Shown here: positions 1 through 7,385 of the stretch, piece after piece | Numbering within the stretch: position 1 is the first letter of the stretch | Layout of the letters: the number at the start of each line of letters is the position of its first letter | Origin: a bacterium | GTDB lineage: Bacteria > Planctomycetota > UBA11346 | Length of the DNA: 12,446 bases | Assembly (NCBI GenBank): GCA_020049615.1 | Contig: JAIFKN010000173.1 | Coordinates: 1-12,446, forward strand | Direction of reading: 5' to 3' | Notes under the pieces: generated by a model | The model's input: the letters and a program-made list of their open reading frames with translations, nothing else | Database searches by the model: none | What the model was told of the DNA's origin: nothing | Program-made: the position numbers and the translations under genes

Positions 1-786
1 GCCATGCCGCACCTGCTGCCGTTCCCCTCCGTCCACGCCGCCCCGCACGGCGAGCCGCATCCCGAGGGCTTCGCCACCTGGGAGATCGGCGATGACCTCG
101 GCGACCTTGACCTGGCCGGGACGCTGGGCCGCAACGGCATGCTCATCCCCGGCATCACCTCGCTGCGCCGGATCGAAGGCATGGCGCCCGGCCGCGAGCC
201 CGACCCCGCCCCGGTCAACCTCGACATCTACATCGACTGCTCCGGCTCGATGCCGGATCCCTCGCGCAATACCAGCCACCTCGCCCTGGCCGGCACCATC
301 CTGACGCTCAGCGCCCTGCGCGCCGGGGCGCGGGTCCAGGCGACGCTGTGGTCCGGCCCGCGGCAGTTCACCACCACCAAGGGCTTCATCCGCGATGAGG
401 CGCAGCTGCTCGCGGTGGTCTGCGGCTACCTCTGCGGCTCGACCGCCTTCCCCCTGCATGTGCTGCGCGACACCTACGCCCAGCGCCGCGCCGGCGAACC
501 GCCGGTCCACATCGTGGTGATCAGCGACGATGGCATCGACACCATGCTGCAGGAGGATGAGCATGGCACCCTCGGCGCGACCATCGCCTCCGCCGCGCTG
601 CAGCGGGCCGGCGGCGGCGGGACGCTGGTGCTCAATCTGCCGCGGGTCGAGAACTGGGCGCCCGGCCCGCAGCTCGCCGCGCTTGGCTGGCGCATCCACG
701 CGGTGGCCGACTGGGAGAGCCTGACGGCCTTCGCCCGCGCCTTCGTCCGCGAAGCCTACCAACGCAAGATGGCGACCACTCGATGA
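1..786 (+). CDS. VWA-domain protein (5' end cut by window edge)
   Basis: This encodes a von Willebrand factor A domain, a metal-dependent protein-protein interaction module. Numbering from the Met at base 4, the MIDAS metal site is complete: DCSGS at residues 78-82, a Thr in GSTAF near 147, and the Asp of ISDDG at 173-177. The domain runs from about residue 72 to the C-terminus at 260. The N-terminal 70 residues carry a WEIGDDLGDLDL segment typical of a linker before VWA domains in MoxR-associated proteins, which is my recollection of such families. The reading frame stays open to base 1 and no ribosome-binding site is visible before the Met at base 4, so the true start is probably upstream. 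The stop overlaps the next ATG (ATGA at 783-786), implying coupled translation. By inference it is a subunit or adaptor working with an AAA+ ATPase encoded upstream. The domain call is strong; the biological role is unknown. Confidence 0.85.
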   Translation, partial: AMPHLLPFPSVHAAPHGEPHPEGFATWEIGDDLGDLDLAGTLGRNGMLIPGITSLRRIEGMAPGREPDPAPVNLDIYIDCSGSMPDPSRNTSHLALAGTILTLSALRAGARVQATLWSGPRQFTTTKGFIRDEAQLLAVVCGYLCGSTAFPLHVLRDTYAQRRAGEPPVHIVVISDDGIDTMLQEDEHGTLGATIASAALQRAGGGGTLVLNLPRVENWAPGPQLAALGWRIHAVADWESLTAFARAFVREAYQRKMATTR

Positions 787-1361
787 GCGACCTCCCCCTG
801 CCCGACCTCCTCGCCTGGACCGCCGCCCGGCCGGCCACTATGCGCCCACCCGCCGATCCGGCCGCCGCCGCCGCCTGGCGGGCCCTGGCGCCGGCGGTGG
901 TGCGCGACCTGCACGAGACCGTCTGCGGATCCCCACCGGACGAGCGCCTGATGGCGGCGGTGCGGAAGACCGACGACGCCGAGCGCACCGCCTGGATCAT
1001 GGCCGCCTGCCACGTCTGCTGGCATCCCGGTCTGCGCCTGGGCGGTGACGCCGCCGCCGGGCTCGGCCGCCTGCTGTTGCAGGAGCTGCCGGCATTGTCC
1101 GCCCTGGTCCGCATCACCCGCCTCGACGCCGAGGAGGACCGCCGCGAGGAGCTGGTGCGCCGCTGCCTGCGCGCCCTCGGCCGGCGGCCGGCCGGCGAAA
1201 GCGAGGAGGAGGCCGCCGAGCGCCTGCGCCAGGTCGACTCGGTCGAGCGCCAGCACCTCGTGCGCCTGGCGGCCGAGCGGCAGGAGCGCCAGCGCCGCGA
1301 GGAGGAGCTGCGTCGCAAGGCCGCCGAGGAGGAGGCGGCCTCGAAGATGGGTCGCGAATGA
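783..1361 (+). CDS. Helical protein of unknown family with C-terminal coiled coil
   Basis: This is a 192-residue soluble protein that I do not recognise as a named family. The first 110 residues are Ala/Leu-rich and probably helical, with a Cys/His/Trp patch (CHVCW, residues 76-80). Residues 115-155 contain a segment with the pattern REEL-R-CLRALG-RPAGES-AAERL-VDSVER, which looks conserved rather than random. Residues 155-190 are almost all Glu/Arg/Gln/Ala and should form a long charged helix or coiled coil. There is no signal peptide or membrane segment. Its ATG lies in a 4-base overlap with the VWA stop, and its own stop overlaps the next start (ATGA at 1358-1361). It is therefore locked between a VWA protein and an adenylating enzyme. 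By inference it bridges the two or binds their substrate. It is real by frame, GC3 bias and coupling; its function is unknown. Confidence 0.8.
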   Translation: MSDLPLPDLLAWTAARPATMRPPADPAAAAAWRALAPAVVRDLHETVCGSPPDERLMAAVRKTDDAERTAWIMAACHVCWHPGLRLGGDAAAGLGRLLLQELPALSALVRITRLDAEEDRREELVRRCLRALGRRPAGESEEEAAERLRQVDSVERQHLVRLAAERQERQRREEELRRKAAEEEAASKMGRE

Positions 1362-2749
1362 ACGATCCGGTGCCGGCCGAGCTGCGGGCCCGCTGCCCGC
1401 TGATCACCGCGGAGGCTGCGGCCCGGCTGCGTGCCATGGTCGAGCACCCCGACGCCCCGCCGTGGGACTACCATTGCGGCAACCGCGTGGTCGCGGACGA
1501 CCTGCCCGGATTGGCGGCATTCACCGCTGCGCTGGCCAATCCGACGACGGGCGGCGGCATCCCTGGGCAGGTCCTCCAGACCCTTGCTGCGGCCATCCCG
1601 CGCACGCCCATCCTGCGCCGCCTGCTGCCGGCCTCGGTCGACCTCGAACGTGACTGGTGCAACCTGCCGACCACCAGCCGGGCCGACCTGGCCGCCGGAC
1701 CGTCGGACTGGATCCCCGACGATGCCGACTGGAACCGGCTGGTCTGCCACGGCACCTCGGGAACCACCGGCCATCCGATCATCATCCCGCACCATCCGGC
1801 CGCCTGCGCCGCCTACGAGCCGCTCTATGCAGCCGCGTTGGCGACGCGTGGCGTCCAGCTGCGCTTCACGCCCGACCGCGCCGCCTGCCTGCTGCTCTGC
1901 GCCCAGCGCCGCACCATCCGCTACGCCACGGTCTGCGCCCTGTGGGACCAGGGCCTGCACGCCAAGGTCAACCTGACCGCCGGCGACTGGCCGCGGCCCG
2001 ACAGCGCGCGGCGCTTCCTCGCCGACCATGACAGCACGGTCTACACCGGCGATCCCGACTCCTTCGCCGCGCTGCTGGGGCTGGCCGACGCCGGACTGCG
2101 CCCGCAGGGCCTGCTCTCGACCGCCATGCCGCTGCCGCCGGCCCTGGCCGGACGCCTCGAAGCCGTGTTCGGCTGCCCGGCCATCGATATCTACTCGCTC
2201 AATGAGACCGGCCCCCTGGCCTGGCGCTGTCCGCAGGGCCATCACCACATCCTGCCCCCCGACGTCTTCGTCGAGGTGCTGGACGACCGCGGCCTGCCCT
2301 GCGCCGACGGCGGGCGCGGCGAGGTCACGGTCAGTGGCGGACGCAACCCGAACCTGCCGCTGTGGCGCTACCGCACCGGCGACCACGCCAGCCTGCGCCG
2401 CGATCCCTGCCCTTGCGGCGACCCGCGACCGCGCCTGATCGACCTCGAGGGCCGCACGCCGGTGCGCCTGACGGCGGCCGATGGCGGGACGGTGGCGACG
2501 GTGGATGTGTCACGCGAACTGCGCCGCTTCCATCTGCTGCGTCATCGCCTGATGCAGCGCAGCGACGGCAGCCTGGAACTGACCGTCCTGCCCCTGCCCG
2601 GCGACGATCCACCCGAGGCTGCCGAGCTCGCCGCCATGCTGCGCACGCTGTTCGGCGACCTGCCGGCCAACGTGCACATCGCCAGCCGGGACTGGTCCGA
2701 TGGCGGCAAGACCAGGACCTACCTCGGTCGGCCGGCAGATCCGCGCTGA
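1358..2749 (+). CDS. PaaK/CapK-like AMP-forming ligase (ANL superfamily)
   Basis: This is a 463-residue adenylate-forming enzyme that should activate a carboxylate with ATP, releasing pyrophosphate. Motifs in order are the P-loop HGTSGTTG at 131-138, YSLNETG at 279-285 (the A5-like aromatic/Glu region), YRTGD at 338-342 (A7, ribose-binding Asp), and a GGK near 449-451 in the C-terminal subdomain where the family's catalytic lysine sits. A CPCG-x5-RL-x3-EGR stretch (351-366), together with C291 and H295-H297, resembles the Cys/His cluster of phenylacetate-CoA ligase and CapK relatives and may bind zinc. All core motifs are intact, so an active enzyme is likely. Nothing nearby belongs to phenylacetate catabolism, so the phenylacetate substrate should not be assumed. 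The start overlaps the previous stop, while the next gene begins after a gap. Whether the product is a CoA thioester or an acyl-AMP transferred to another acceptor is unknown. Confidence 0.85.
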   Translation: MNDPVPAELRARCPLITAEAAARLRAMVEHPDAPPWDYHCGNRVVADDLPGLAAFTAALANPTTGGGIPGQVLQTLAAAIPRTPILRRLLPASVDLERDWCNLPTTSRADLAAGPSDWIPDDADWNRLVCHGTSGTTGHPIIIPHHPAACAAYEPLYAAALATRGVQLRFTPDRAACLLLCAQRRTIRYATVCALWDQGLHAKVNLTAGDWPRPDSARRFLADHDSTVYTGDPDSFAALLGLADAGLRPQGLLSTAMPLPPALAGRLEAVFGCPAIDIYSLNETGPLAWRCPQGHHHILPPDVFVEVLDDRGLPCADGGRGEVTVSGGRNPNLPLWRYRTGDHASLRRDPCPCGDPRPRLIDLEGRTPVRLTAADGGTVATVDVSRELRRFHLLRHRLMQRSDGSLELTVLPLPGDDPPEAAELAAMLRTLFGDLPANVHIASRDWSDGGKTRTYLGRPADPR

Positions 2750-2801
2750 CCGTCGGGGGCTTCCGCGCTGCGGTATGGACGGAGCACCGCCGCCAGCCAC
2801 C

Positions 2802-4307
2802 ATGCCCCGCGTGCCTTCGCTCACCGCCTGGATGCTGTCCTACAGCGACCGCGCCAACCCGATGCTGGTGCGCCGCGTGCGCCAGGAGCTGCGCAACCGC
2901 GCCTCGCTCGGCGCCTTCCTGCTCATGTTGCTGGTGGCGGTGATCGCCGCCGCCGTCGCCTCGGCGGCCAGCGGCAACGGCGCAGGCCGCGGCATGTTCG
3001 CCGCCGTCGCCTCGGCCTGGACCGCGCTCATGTGCCTGCAGGCCAACGCCGCCGCCCGCGCCATCGCCACCGACCGCGGCGCCACGGCCTGGGACCTCAT
3101 CGAGCTGACCGGCATGCCGCCGATGCGCCTCATCGTCGGCGTCGTGCAGAGCAACCTCGTCCTCGGCCTGCTCGGCGCCGCCGCCTTGGCGCCGTTCCTG
3201 GTCATGAGCTACCTGCTGCGCGGACTCGACCTGCCGACGGTGGTCTTCGCCATCGTCACCCTGCCGATGGCCGGAGCCCTGCTCGGCGCGATCGGTGCGG
3301 CCTTCGCCTGCGTCGGATCGCAACGCCAGGCCCGTCACGGCTTGGGCCTGCTGATGGCGCTCGCCATGATCGGCACCTGGATCTCGCTGACCGGGCTGTG
3401 GGTGAGCAGTGAACATGGCCTGTCACGCTGGCTTGCCGGCGTCCTGTCCGGTGACGCAGAGGCGATCATCGGCCTGGTGGCGATGCTCAACAGCTGGGCT
3501 GCGGCCCTGGCCCTGGCCCTGGTGCTGGGCGCCGCGCTGCTCACCCACCGCGCCCTCGACCGCAGCAGCGGACCGCGACTGGTCTGGTGCCTGATCTGGC
3601 TCAACGGAGCCCTGTGGCTTGGCGGACTGCTGCTCTGGGCCTCGTTCAGCCACGGTTGGGGCTGGATGACGCGCGACCTCGAGGAGGTTCTGGCGGTGGC
3701 CTCCTGCATCGGCGTGGCCTGGGGGCTGGTCCTGGGCCTGTTCGCGATCAGCGAGGACCTCGACGTGACGCCGCGGCAGGCGCAGTCCGCCTCGACCGGC
3801 GGGCGCTGGCGCCGGACAGCCATGCTCATCCTCGGTCCCGGAGCGACCCGTGGCGCCCGTTGCACCCTGCTGCTCGTCGGGCTCAGCCTGCTGCTGTGCA
3901 TCCCCTGGATGCCTGATGCGCCTGCCCTGGTCCTGGCCTGCTATGGATGCTTCACCCTCGCCCTCGGCGATCTGGTCGGACGCGGACCGCTCGGGCGTTT
4001 CTGCCAGGGTCCGGTACCGCGGCGCATCTGCACCGTCGCTGTGCTGCTGGTCATCGGCCTGCTGCCGGCCTTGGCCGCGCTCTTCGCCGAGGGGGCCGAC
4101 CAGCGTCTGCTGCTGGCGCTCAGCCCCTTCACCGGTCCGGTCGACCTGTTCAGCCGATCCCACACGCCGTCTTCGTCGCCCGGCGGGTACATCGCCTTCG
4201 CCATGGGCCTGCTCGGCCTCGCCTGGCTGGGCCGCCGGGCCATGCGCCCAGGCACCAGCCAGGCCCGGGTGACGGCCTCCGAAGACGATGGCTCCCCCCG
4301 TGCCTGA
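2802..4307 (+). CDS. Polytopic membrane protein, ABC-2 permease-like
   Basis: From the ATG at 2802 this is a 501-residue inner-membrane protein with about 12 hydrophobic segments (roughly 36-57, 66-88, 112-138, 146-173, 178-201, 222-247, 258-281, 296-315, 353-369, 373-391, 408-428, 462-478). The N-terminal NPMLVRRVRQELRNR followed by TM1, and the later TDRGATAWDLIELTGMPP segment, match the pattern of ABC-2 type permeases (NP-LV-KE-RQ-LR and E-GT-LLL-TPLSP). No ATP-binding subunit lies next to it in this window. An in-frame ATG at 2775 would add nine residues and one at 2700 would overlap the ligase; I prefer 2802 because the family motif then begins near the N-terminus, but no start has a good ribosome-binding site. 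The 52-base gap after the ligase suggests the same transcript but not tight coupling. A transport or membrane-anchoring role is inferred. Confidence 0.75.
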   Translation: MPRVPSLTAWMLSYSDRANPMLVRRVRQELRNRASLGAFLLMLLVAVIAAAVASAASGNGAGRGMFAAVASAWTALMCLQANAAARAIATDRGATAWDLIELTGMPPMRLIVGVVQSNLVLGLLGAAALAPFLVMSYLLRGLDLPTVVFAIVTLPMAGALLGAIGAAFACVGSQRQARHGLGLLMALAMIGTWISLTGLWVSSEHGLSRWLAGVLSGDAEAIIGLVAMLNSWAAALALALVLGAALLTHRALDRSSGPRLVWCLIWLNGALWLGGLLLWASFSHGWGWMTRDLEEVLAVASCIGVAWGLVLGLFAISEDLDVTPRQAQSASTGGRWRRTAMLILGPGATRGARCTLLLVGLSLLLCIPWMPDAPALVLACYGCFTLALGDLVGRGPLGRFCQGPVPRRICTVAVLLVIGLLPALAALFAEGADQRLLLALSPFTGPVDLFSRSHTPSSSPGGYIAFAMGLLGLAWLGRRAMRPGTSQARVTASEDDGSPRA

Positions 4308-4332
4308 GCCCTTGGCCCGCCGGCAGCGGCCA

Positions 4333-4338
4333 TAGCCT
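4333..4338 (+). promoter_or_regulatory. Possible -10 element for a leaderless hisC mRNA
   Basis: TAGCCT fits the TANNNT pattern and ends 7 bases before the GTG start of hisC, the spacing seen for leaderless transcripts in other bacteria. A weak -35-like TTGGCC lies at 4312-4317, 15 bases upstream. No Shine-Dalgarno sequence precedes the GTG, which agrees with a leaderless mRNA but does not prove it. Confidence 0.3.
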
Positions 4339-4345
4339 TGCGCCC

Positions 4346-5410
4346 GTGAACGAGGCCCCCCTGTCCGCCGCCGCACTCCGCCACCTGCGTCCGGACATCC
4401 GTGCCATGCATGGATACACGCCCGGCGAGCAGGTCGTCGACTGCATCAAGCTCAACACCAACGAGTGCGCCTGGCCCCCGAGCCCGCGCGTGCACGAGGT
4501 GCTGCACACGCTCGGCGACGACCGCCTGCGCAAGTACCCCGACCCGCGCGCCCGCCGGCTGCGCGAGGTGGCGGCCGCCACCTACGGCGTGACCCCCGCC
4601 CAGGTGCTGGCCGGCAACGGCAGCGACGACTGCCTGACCATCATCTACCGCTCGATCCTCACCCCCGGCGACCGCGTCGCCTGCCCGTGGCCGACCTACG
4701 GCCTCTACGATGACCTCTCCGCCATCCAGGGGGCCTGCATCGAGCATGTCGACTGGGCGCGCGACTGGGCCCTGCCGGCGGTGCTGCCGCGCCTGGGCGC
4801 CAAGCTGCTGCTGCTGGCCAACCCCAACAACCCATCGGGCACGGTGGTGCCGGTCGAGCAGCTGCGGCGCCTCGCCGACGCGCTCGACGGCATCCTGGTG
4901 GTCGATGAGGCCTACGTCGACTTCTGCCCGGGCGGCTCGATCCTGCCGCACCTCGACCAGCACCCCAACCTGATCGTCCTGCGCACCTTCTCCAAGAGCT
5001 ACAGCCTGGCCGGGGCGCGCCTCGGCCTGATGTTCGCCGCCGCGCCGCTGATCGACGTATTCATGAAGGTGAAGGACAGCTACAACATCAGCGCCCTCGA
5101 CCAGGCGGTCGGCACCGCCGCCCTGGAGGACGCCGACCACCACCGCGAGCTGGTACGCCGCACGCTGGCCGAACGCGCCCGCCTGGAAGGACTCCTCGCC
5201 GGCCTCGGCTGGACCTGGCCGCCCAGCGGCGCCAACTTCCTGCTCTGCGAGGCGGGACCGAAGGCCGGCGACATCTACCGCGCCCTCAAGGATCGCGGCC
5301 TGCTGGTGCGCTGGTGGGACCGCCCCGGCCTGAACACCAAGCTGCGCATCACCGTCGGCACGCCCGAGCAGACCGATCTGCTGGTCAAGCACCTGCGCGA
5401 GCTGCTGTGA
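4346..5410 (+). CDS. hisC: Histidinol-phosphate aminotransferase
   Basis: This is a PLP enzyme of the fold-type I class II aminotransferases, catalysing the transamination of imidazole-acetol phosphate to histidinol phosphate in histidine biosynthesis in the cytoplasm. Visible signatures over 354 residues are KLNTNEC (35-41, substrate region), GNGSD (90-94, PLP phosphate), NPNNPSGT (159-166), DEAY (187-190, Asp to the PLP ring nitrogen), TFSKSYSLAGARLG with the Schiff-base lysine at K217, and the carboxylate-binding Arg in RITVGT (334-339). Length matches the family. I chose the GTG at 4346 because it keeps the conserved N-terminal LRPDIRAMHGYTPGE segment; the next ATG at 4406 would delete part of it. 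The frame is open far upstream, but that part is a shadow of the permease gene. The stop overlaps the dxr start by four bases (GTGA). No other his genes are present here. Confidence 0.93.
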   Translation: MNEAPLSAAALRHLRPDIRAMHGYTPGEQVVDCIKLNTNECAWPPSPRVHEVLHTLGDDRLRKYPDPRARRLREVAAATYGVTPAQVLAGNGSDDCLTIIYRSILTPGDRVACPWPTYGLYDDLSAIQGACIEHVDWARDWALPAVLPRLGAKLLLLANPNNPSGTVVPVEQLRRLADALDGILVVDEAYVDFCPGGSILPHLDQHPNLIVLRTFSKSYSLAGARLGLMFAAAPLIDVFMKVKDSYNISALDQAVGTAALEDADHHRELVRRTLAERARLEGLLAGLGWTWPPSGANFLLCEAGPKAGDIYRALKDRGLLVRWWDRPGLNTKLRITVGTPEQTDLLVKHLRELL

Positions 5411-6543
5411 ATCACCGCGATCGCGCGCTCTGCATCCTCGGCGCCACCGGCTCGATCGGGGCGTCGACCCTCGACGTCGCCGGACGTCTCGGCATCCCCG
5501 TCCACGCCGTGACCGCGCATAGCAAGGTCGCCGAACTGGCGCGCTGCGCGGTCGCCGCCAAGGCCGTCCTGGCAGTGATCGGCGACGAGGCCCGCCTGCC
5601 CGAGCTGCGCCAACTGCTGGCCGGCAGCGGCGTACGCGCCGAGGCCGGAGCCGGGGCCCTGTGCGCAGCCGCCACCGCGCCGGCGGTCGGAGCCGTGGTC
5701 ACTGCCATCGTCGGTGCTGCCGGCCTGCCCGCGACGGTAGCTGCCGCCCGCGCCGGCAAGCGCCTGTGCATCGCCAACAAGGAGCCGCTGGTCATGGCTG
5801 GATCGCTGGTCATGGCCGCGGCCAAGGCCGCGGGCGGCGCCGTCCTGCCGGTGGATTCCGAGCATTCCGCCATCTTCCAGTGCCTGGAAGGGCACGCGAC
5901 CTCAGAGGTCGCCGAGATCCTGCTGACCAGTTCGGGCGGGCCGTTCCGCACCGTCACCGACCTCTCGGCGGTGACGGTCGAGCAGGCGCTGAAGCACCCG
6001 ACCTGGAGTATGGGACCGAAGATCACCATCGACTCGGCCACCCTGATGAACAAGTCGCTGGAGCTGATCGAGGCCCAGGTGCTGTTCGGCGTGGCCGCCT
6101 CGCAGGTGCGCATCGTGGTCCATCCGCAGAGCGTGGTCCACAGCATGGTCGCCTACCGTGATGGCTCGGTCATGGCCCAGCTCGGCCGCCCGGACATGCG
6201 CACGCCGATCCAGTACGCCCTGACCTGGCCGCACCACGTCGCCGGCCCGGTCGAGGCGCCGGACTTCGCGCGTATGGGCAACCTGACATTCGAGGATCCC
6301 GACCGCCGGCGCTTCCCCTCGATCGACCTCGCCTACCACGCCGCCCAGCTCGGCGGCCTCGCCCCGACGGTGATGAACGCCGCCAACGAGGTCGCGGTCG
6401 CCGCCTTCCTCGCCGGTCGCTCGCGCTTCCTCGACATCTTCGCCACGATCGAGAAGGCACTCGGCCAGCTCGCCAACACCGCTGAGCCGAGCCTCGAGCA
6501 GATCGTCGCGGTCGACGCTGAAACGCGGGCGAGGTACGCATGA
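5407..6543 (+). CDS. dxr: 1-deoxy-D-xylulose 5-phosphate reductoisomerase
   Basis: This enzyme is the first committed step of the MEP isoprenoid pathway: it rearranges and reduces DXP to 2-C-methyl-D-erythritol 4-phosphate using NADPH and a divalent metal. The 378-residue product has the complete signature set: GATGSIG (12-18) for NADPH, ANKEPLV (123-129), metal ligands D150 and E152 in DSEHSAIFQ, SSGGPF (176-180), the flexible-loop region HPTWSMGPKITIDSATLMNK (197-216) and NAANEVAV (324-331), which should hold the third metal carboxylate. The GTG at 5407 sits inside the hisC stop (GTGA) and places the Rossmann glycine motif near residue 12, as is usual; no ATG upstream of that motif fits. 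NADPH demand links it functionally to the NAD kinase directly downstream. The protein looks intact and functional. Confidence 0.96.
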   Translation: MNHRDRALCILGATGSIGASTLDVAGRLGIPVHAVTAHSKVAELARCAVAAKAVLAVIGDEARLPELRQLLAGSGVRAEAGAGALCAAATAPAVGAVVTAIVGAAGLPATVAAARAGKRLCIANKEPLVMAGSLVMAAAKAAGGAVLPVDSEHSAIFQCLEGHATSEVAEILLTSSGGPFRTVTDLSAVTVEQALKHPTWSMGPKITIDSATLMNKSLELIEAQVLFGVAASQVRIVVHPQSVVHSMVAYRDGSVMAQLGRPDMRTPIQYALTWPHHVAGPVEAPDFARMGNLTFEDPDRRRFPSIDLAYHAAQLGGLAPTVMNAANEVAVAAFLAGRSRFLDIFATIEKALGQLANTAEPSLEQIVAVDAETRARYA

Positions 6544-7379
6544 AGCGGATCCTCTTCATCCCCAAAGTGCCGCTGGTCGAGCGTCTGCCGAGCGCAGCGA
6601 TAGCCAAACTCGACGCCAGCGGCGCCATGAGCGAGGCCAAGCTGCGCGAGTCGGCGGCGCGGCAGCAGGTGGCGATCAGCGCGGTGCGGAAGGCCCTGTC
6701 GGGCCATGAGGTGCGCGAGCGCAGCATCGACGAACTGAAGCCCAGCGACGCTGCCGATGTCGACCTGGTGGTCACCGCGGGCGGCGACGGCACCGTGTTC
6801 ACCGCCAACACGCTCTGCGCCCCAGTGCCGTTCCTGACCGTCAATTCGGATCCGCAGGGCTCGCTGGGGCACTTCACGCGCGCGCGGGCCGAAGACGTGC
6901 CGCGCATGCTCGACGCCTGGGAGCGCGGCGTCTGTGCCTACCAGTCGATCCCTCGCCTGCGCTGCCGCACCGGCACGGCCGACGTCCGCCTGCTCAACGA
7001 CGCGCTGTTCACCAACCAGAATCCAGCGGCGATGAGCCGCTACCTGCTCGATGATGGCGTCTCCTGCGAAAAGCAGCGCAGTTCCGGGGTGTGGGTGTCG
7101 ACCGCCGCCGGCTCGACCGCCGGCATCCACTCGGCCGGCATGGAGCCGATCTTCGCCCTGCAGCCGGCCCTGCTGTTCAAGGTCCGGGAGCCATTCCAGG
7201 CCTTCGGCCGCTTCAGGCAGCTCGAAGGCCGTCAGCTGCCGCCGCGCGGCCTGCGCCTGACCGCGGTGGTGCCCGGCATGGCCCTCTACCTCGATGGGCC
7301 GAACATCACCGTGCCGCTGGCCCCTGGCGAGACGGCGGAGTTCTCCGCGGCGGCGGAACCGCTGCGCCTGGTGATGTGA
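6540..7379 (+). CDS. NAD(H) kinase, NADK3-like
   Basis: This is an ATP-NAD kinase family protein of 279 residues that should phosphorylate NAD or NADH to NADP(H). It carries GGDGT at 81-85 (nucleotide-binding/catalytic loop), LLNDALF at 151-157 in place of the usual NE motif region, and SSGVWVSTAAGSTAG at 181-195, matching the STPTGSTAY region. VNSDP at 101-105 followed by LGHF at 109-112, the AAMSRY segment (163-168), FKVREP (213-218) and LYLDG (249-253) resemble plant NADK3 and mitochondrial NADK2-type enzymes rather than the common short bacterial NadK; this comparison is from memory. A good ribosome-binding site (GAGG, 6531-6534) lies five bases before the ATG, which itself overlaps the dxr stop (ATGA). 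Being co-translated with an NADPH-consuming enzyme suggests local cofactor supply, though this is inference. NADH versus NAD preference cannot be read from the sequence. Confidence 0.85.
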   Translation: MKRILFIPKVPLVERLPSAAIAKLDASGAMSEAKLRESAARQQVAISAVRKALSGHEVRERSIDELKPSDAADVDLVVTAGGDGTVFTANTLCAPVPFLTVNSDPQGSLGHFTRARAEDVPRMLDAWERGVCAYQSIPRLRCRTGTADVRLLNDALFTNQNPAAMSRYLLDDGVSCEKQRSSGVWVSTAAGSTAGIHSAGMEPIFALQPALLFKVREPFQAFGRFRQLEGRQLPPRGLRLTAVVPGMALYLDGPNITVPLAPGETAEFSAAAEPLRLVM

Positions 7380-7385
7380 CCCCCG

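Noticed and set aside
632..2386. 584-codon open frame on the minus strand opposite the triad
   Set aside because: It lies antisense to three genes with clear motifs, has Arg/Gly/Ala-rich low-complexity translation, and is a usual by-product of high-GC third positions.
4328..4341. Sigma-54-like GG-N10-GC before hisC (GGCCATAGCCTTGC)
   Set aside because: The -24 half is poor and the implied start near 4353 would fall inside the coding region, after the GTG.
3947..4345. N-terminal extension of the hisC frame into the permease gene
   Set aside because: The added 133 residues are Arg/Pro/Ala-rich shadow sequence; the aminotransferase begins normally at the GTG at 4346.
3423..5392. Long minus-strand open frames opposite the permease, hisC and dxr
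   Set aside because: They shadow well-supported genes, show no domain motif, and have compositions typical of the complementary frame in GC-rich DNA.
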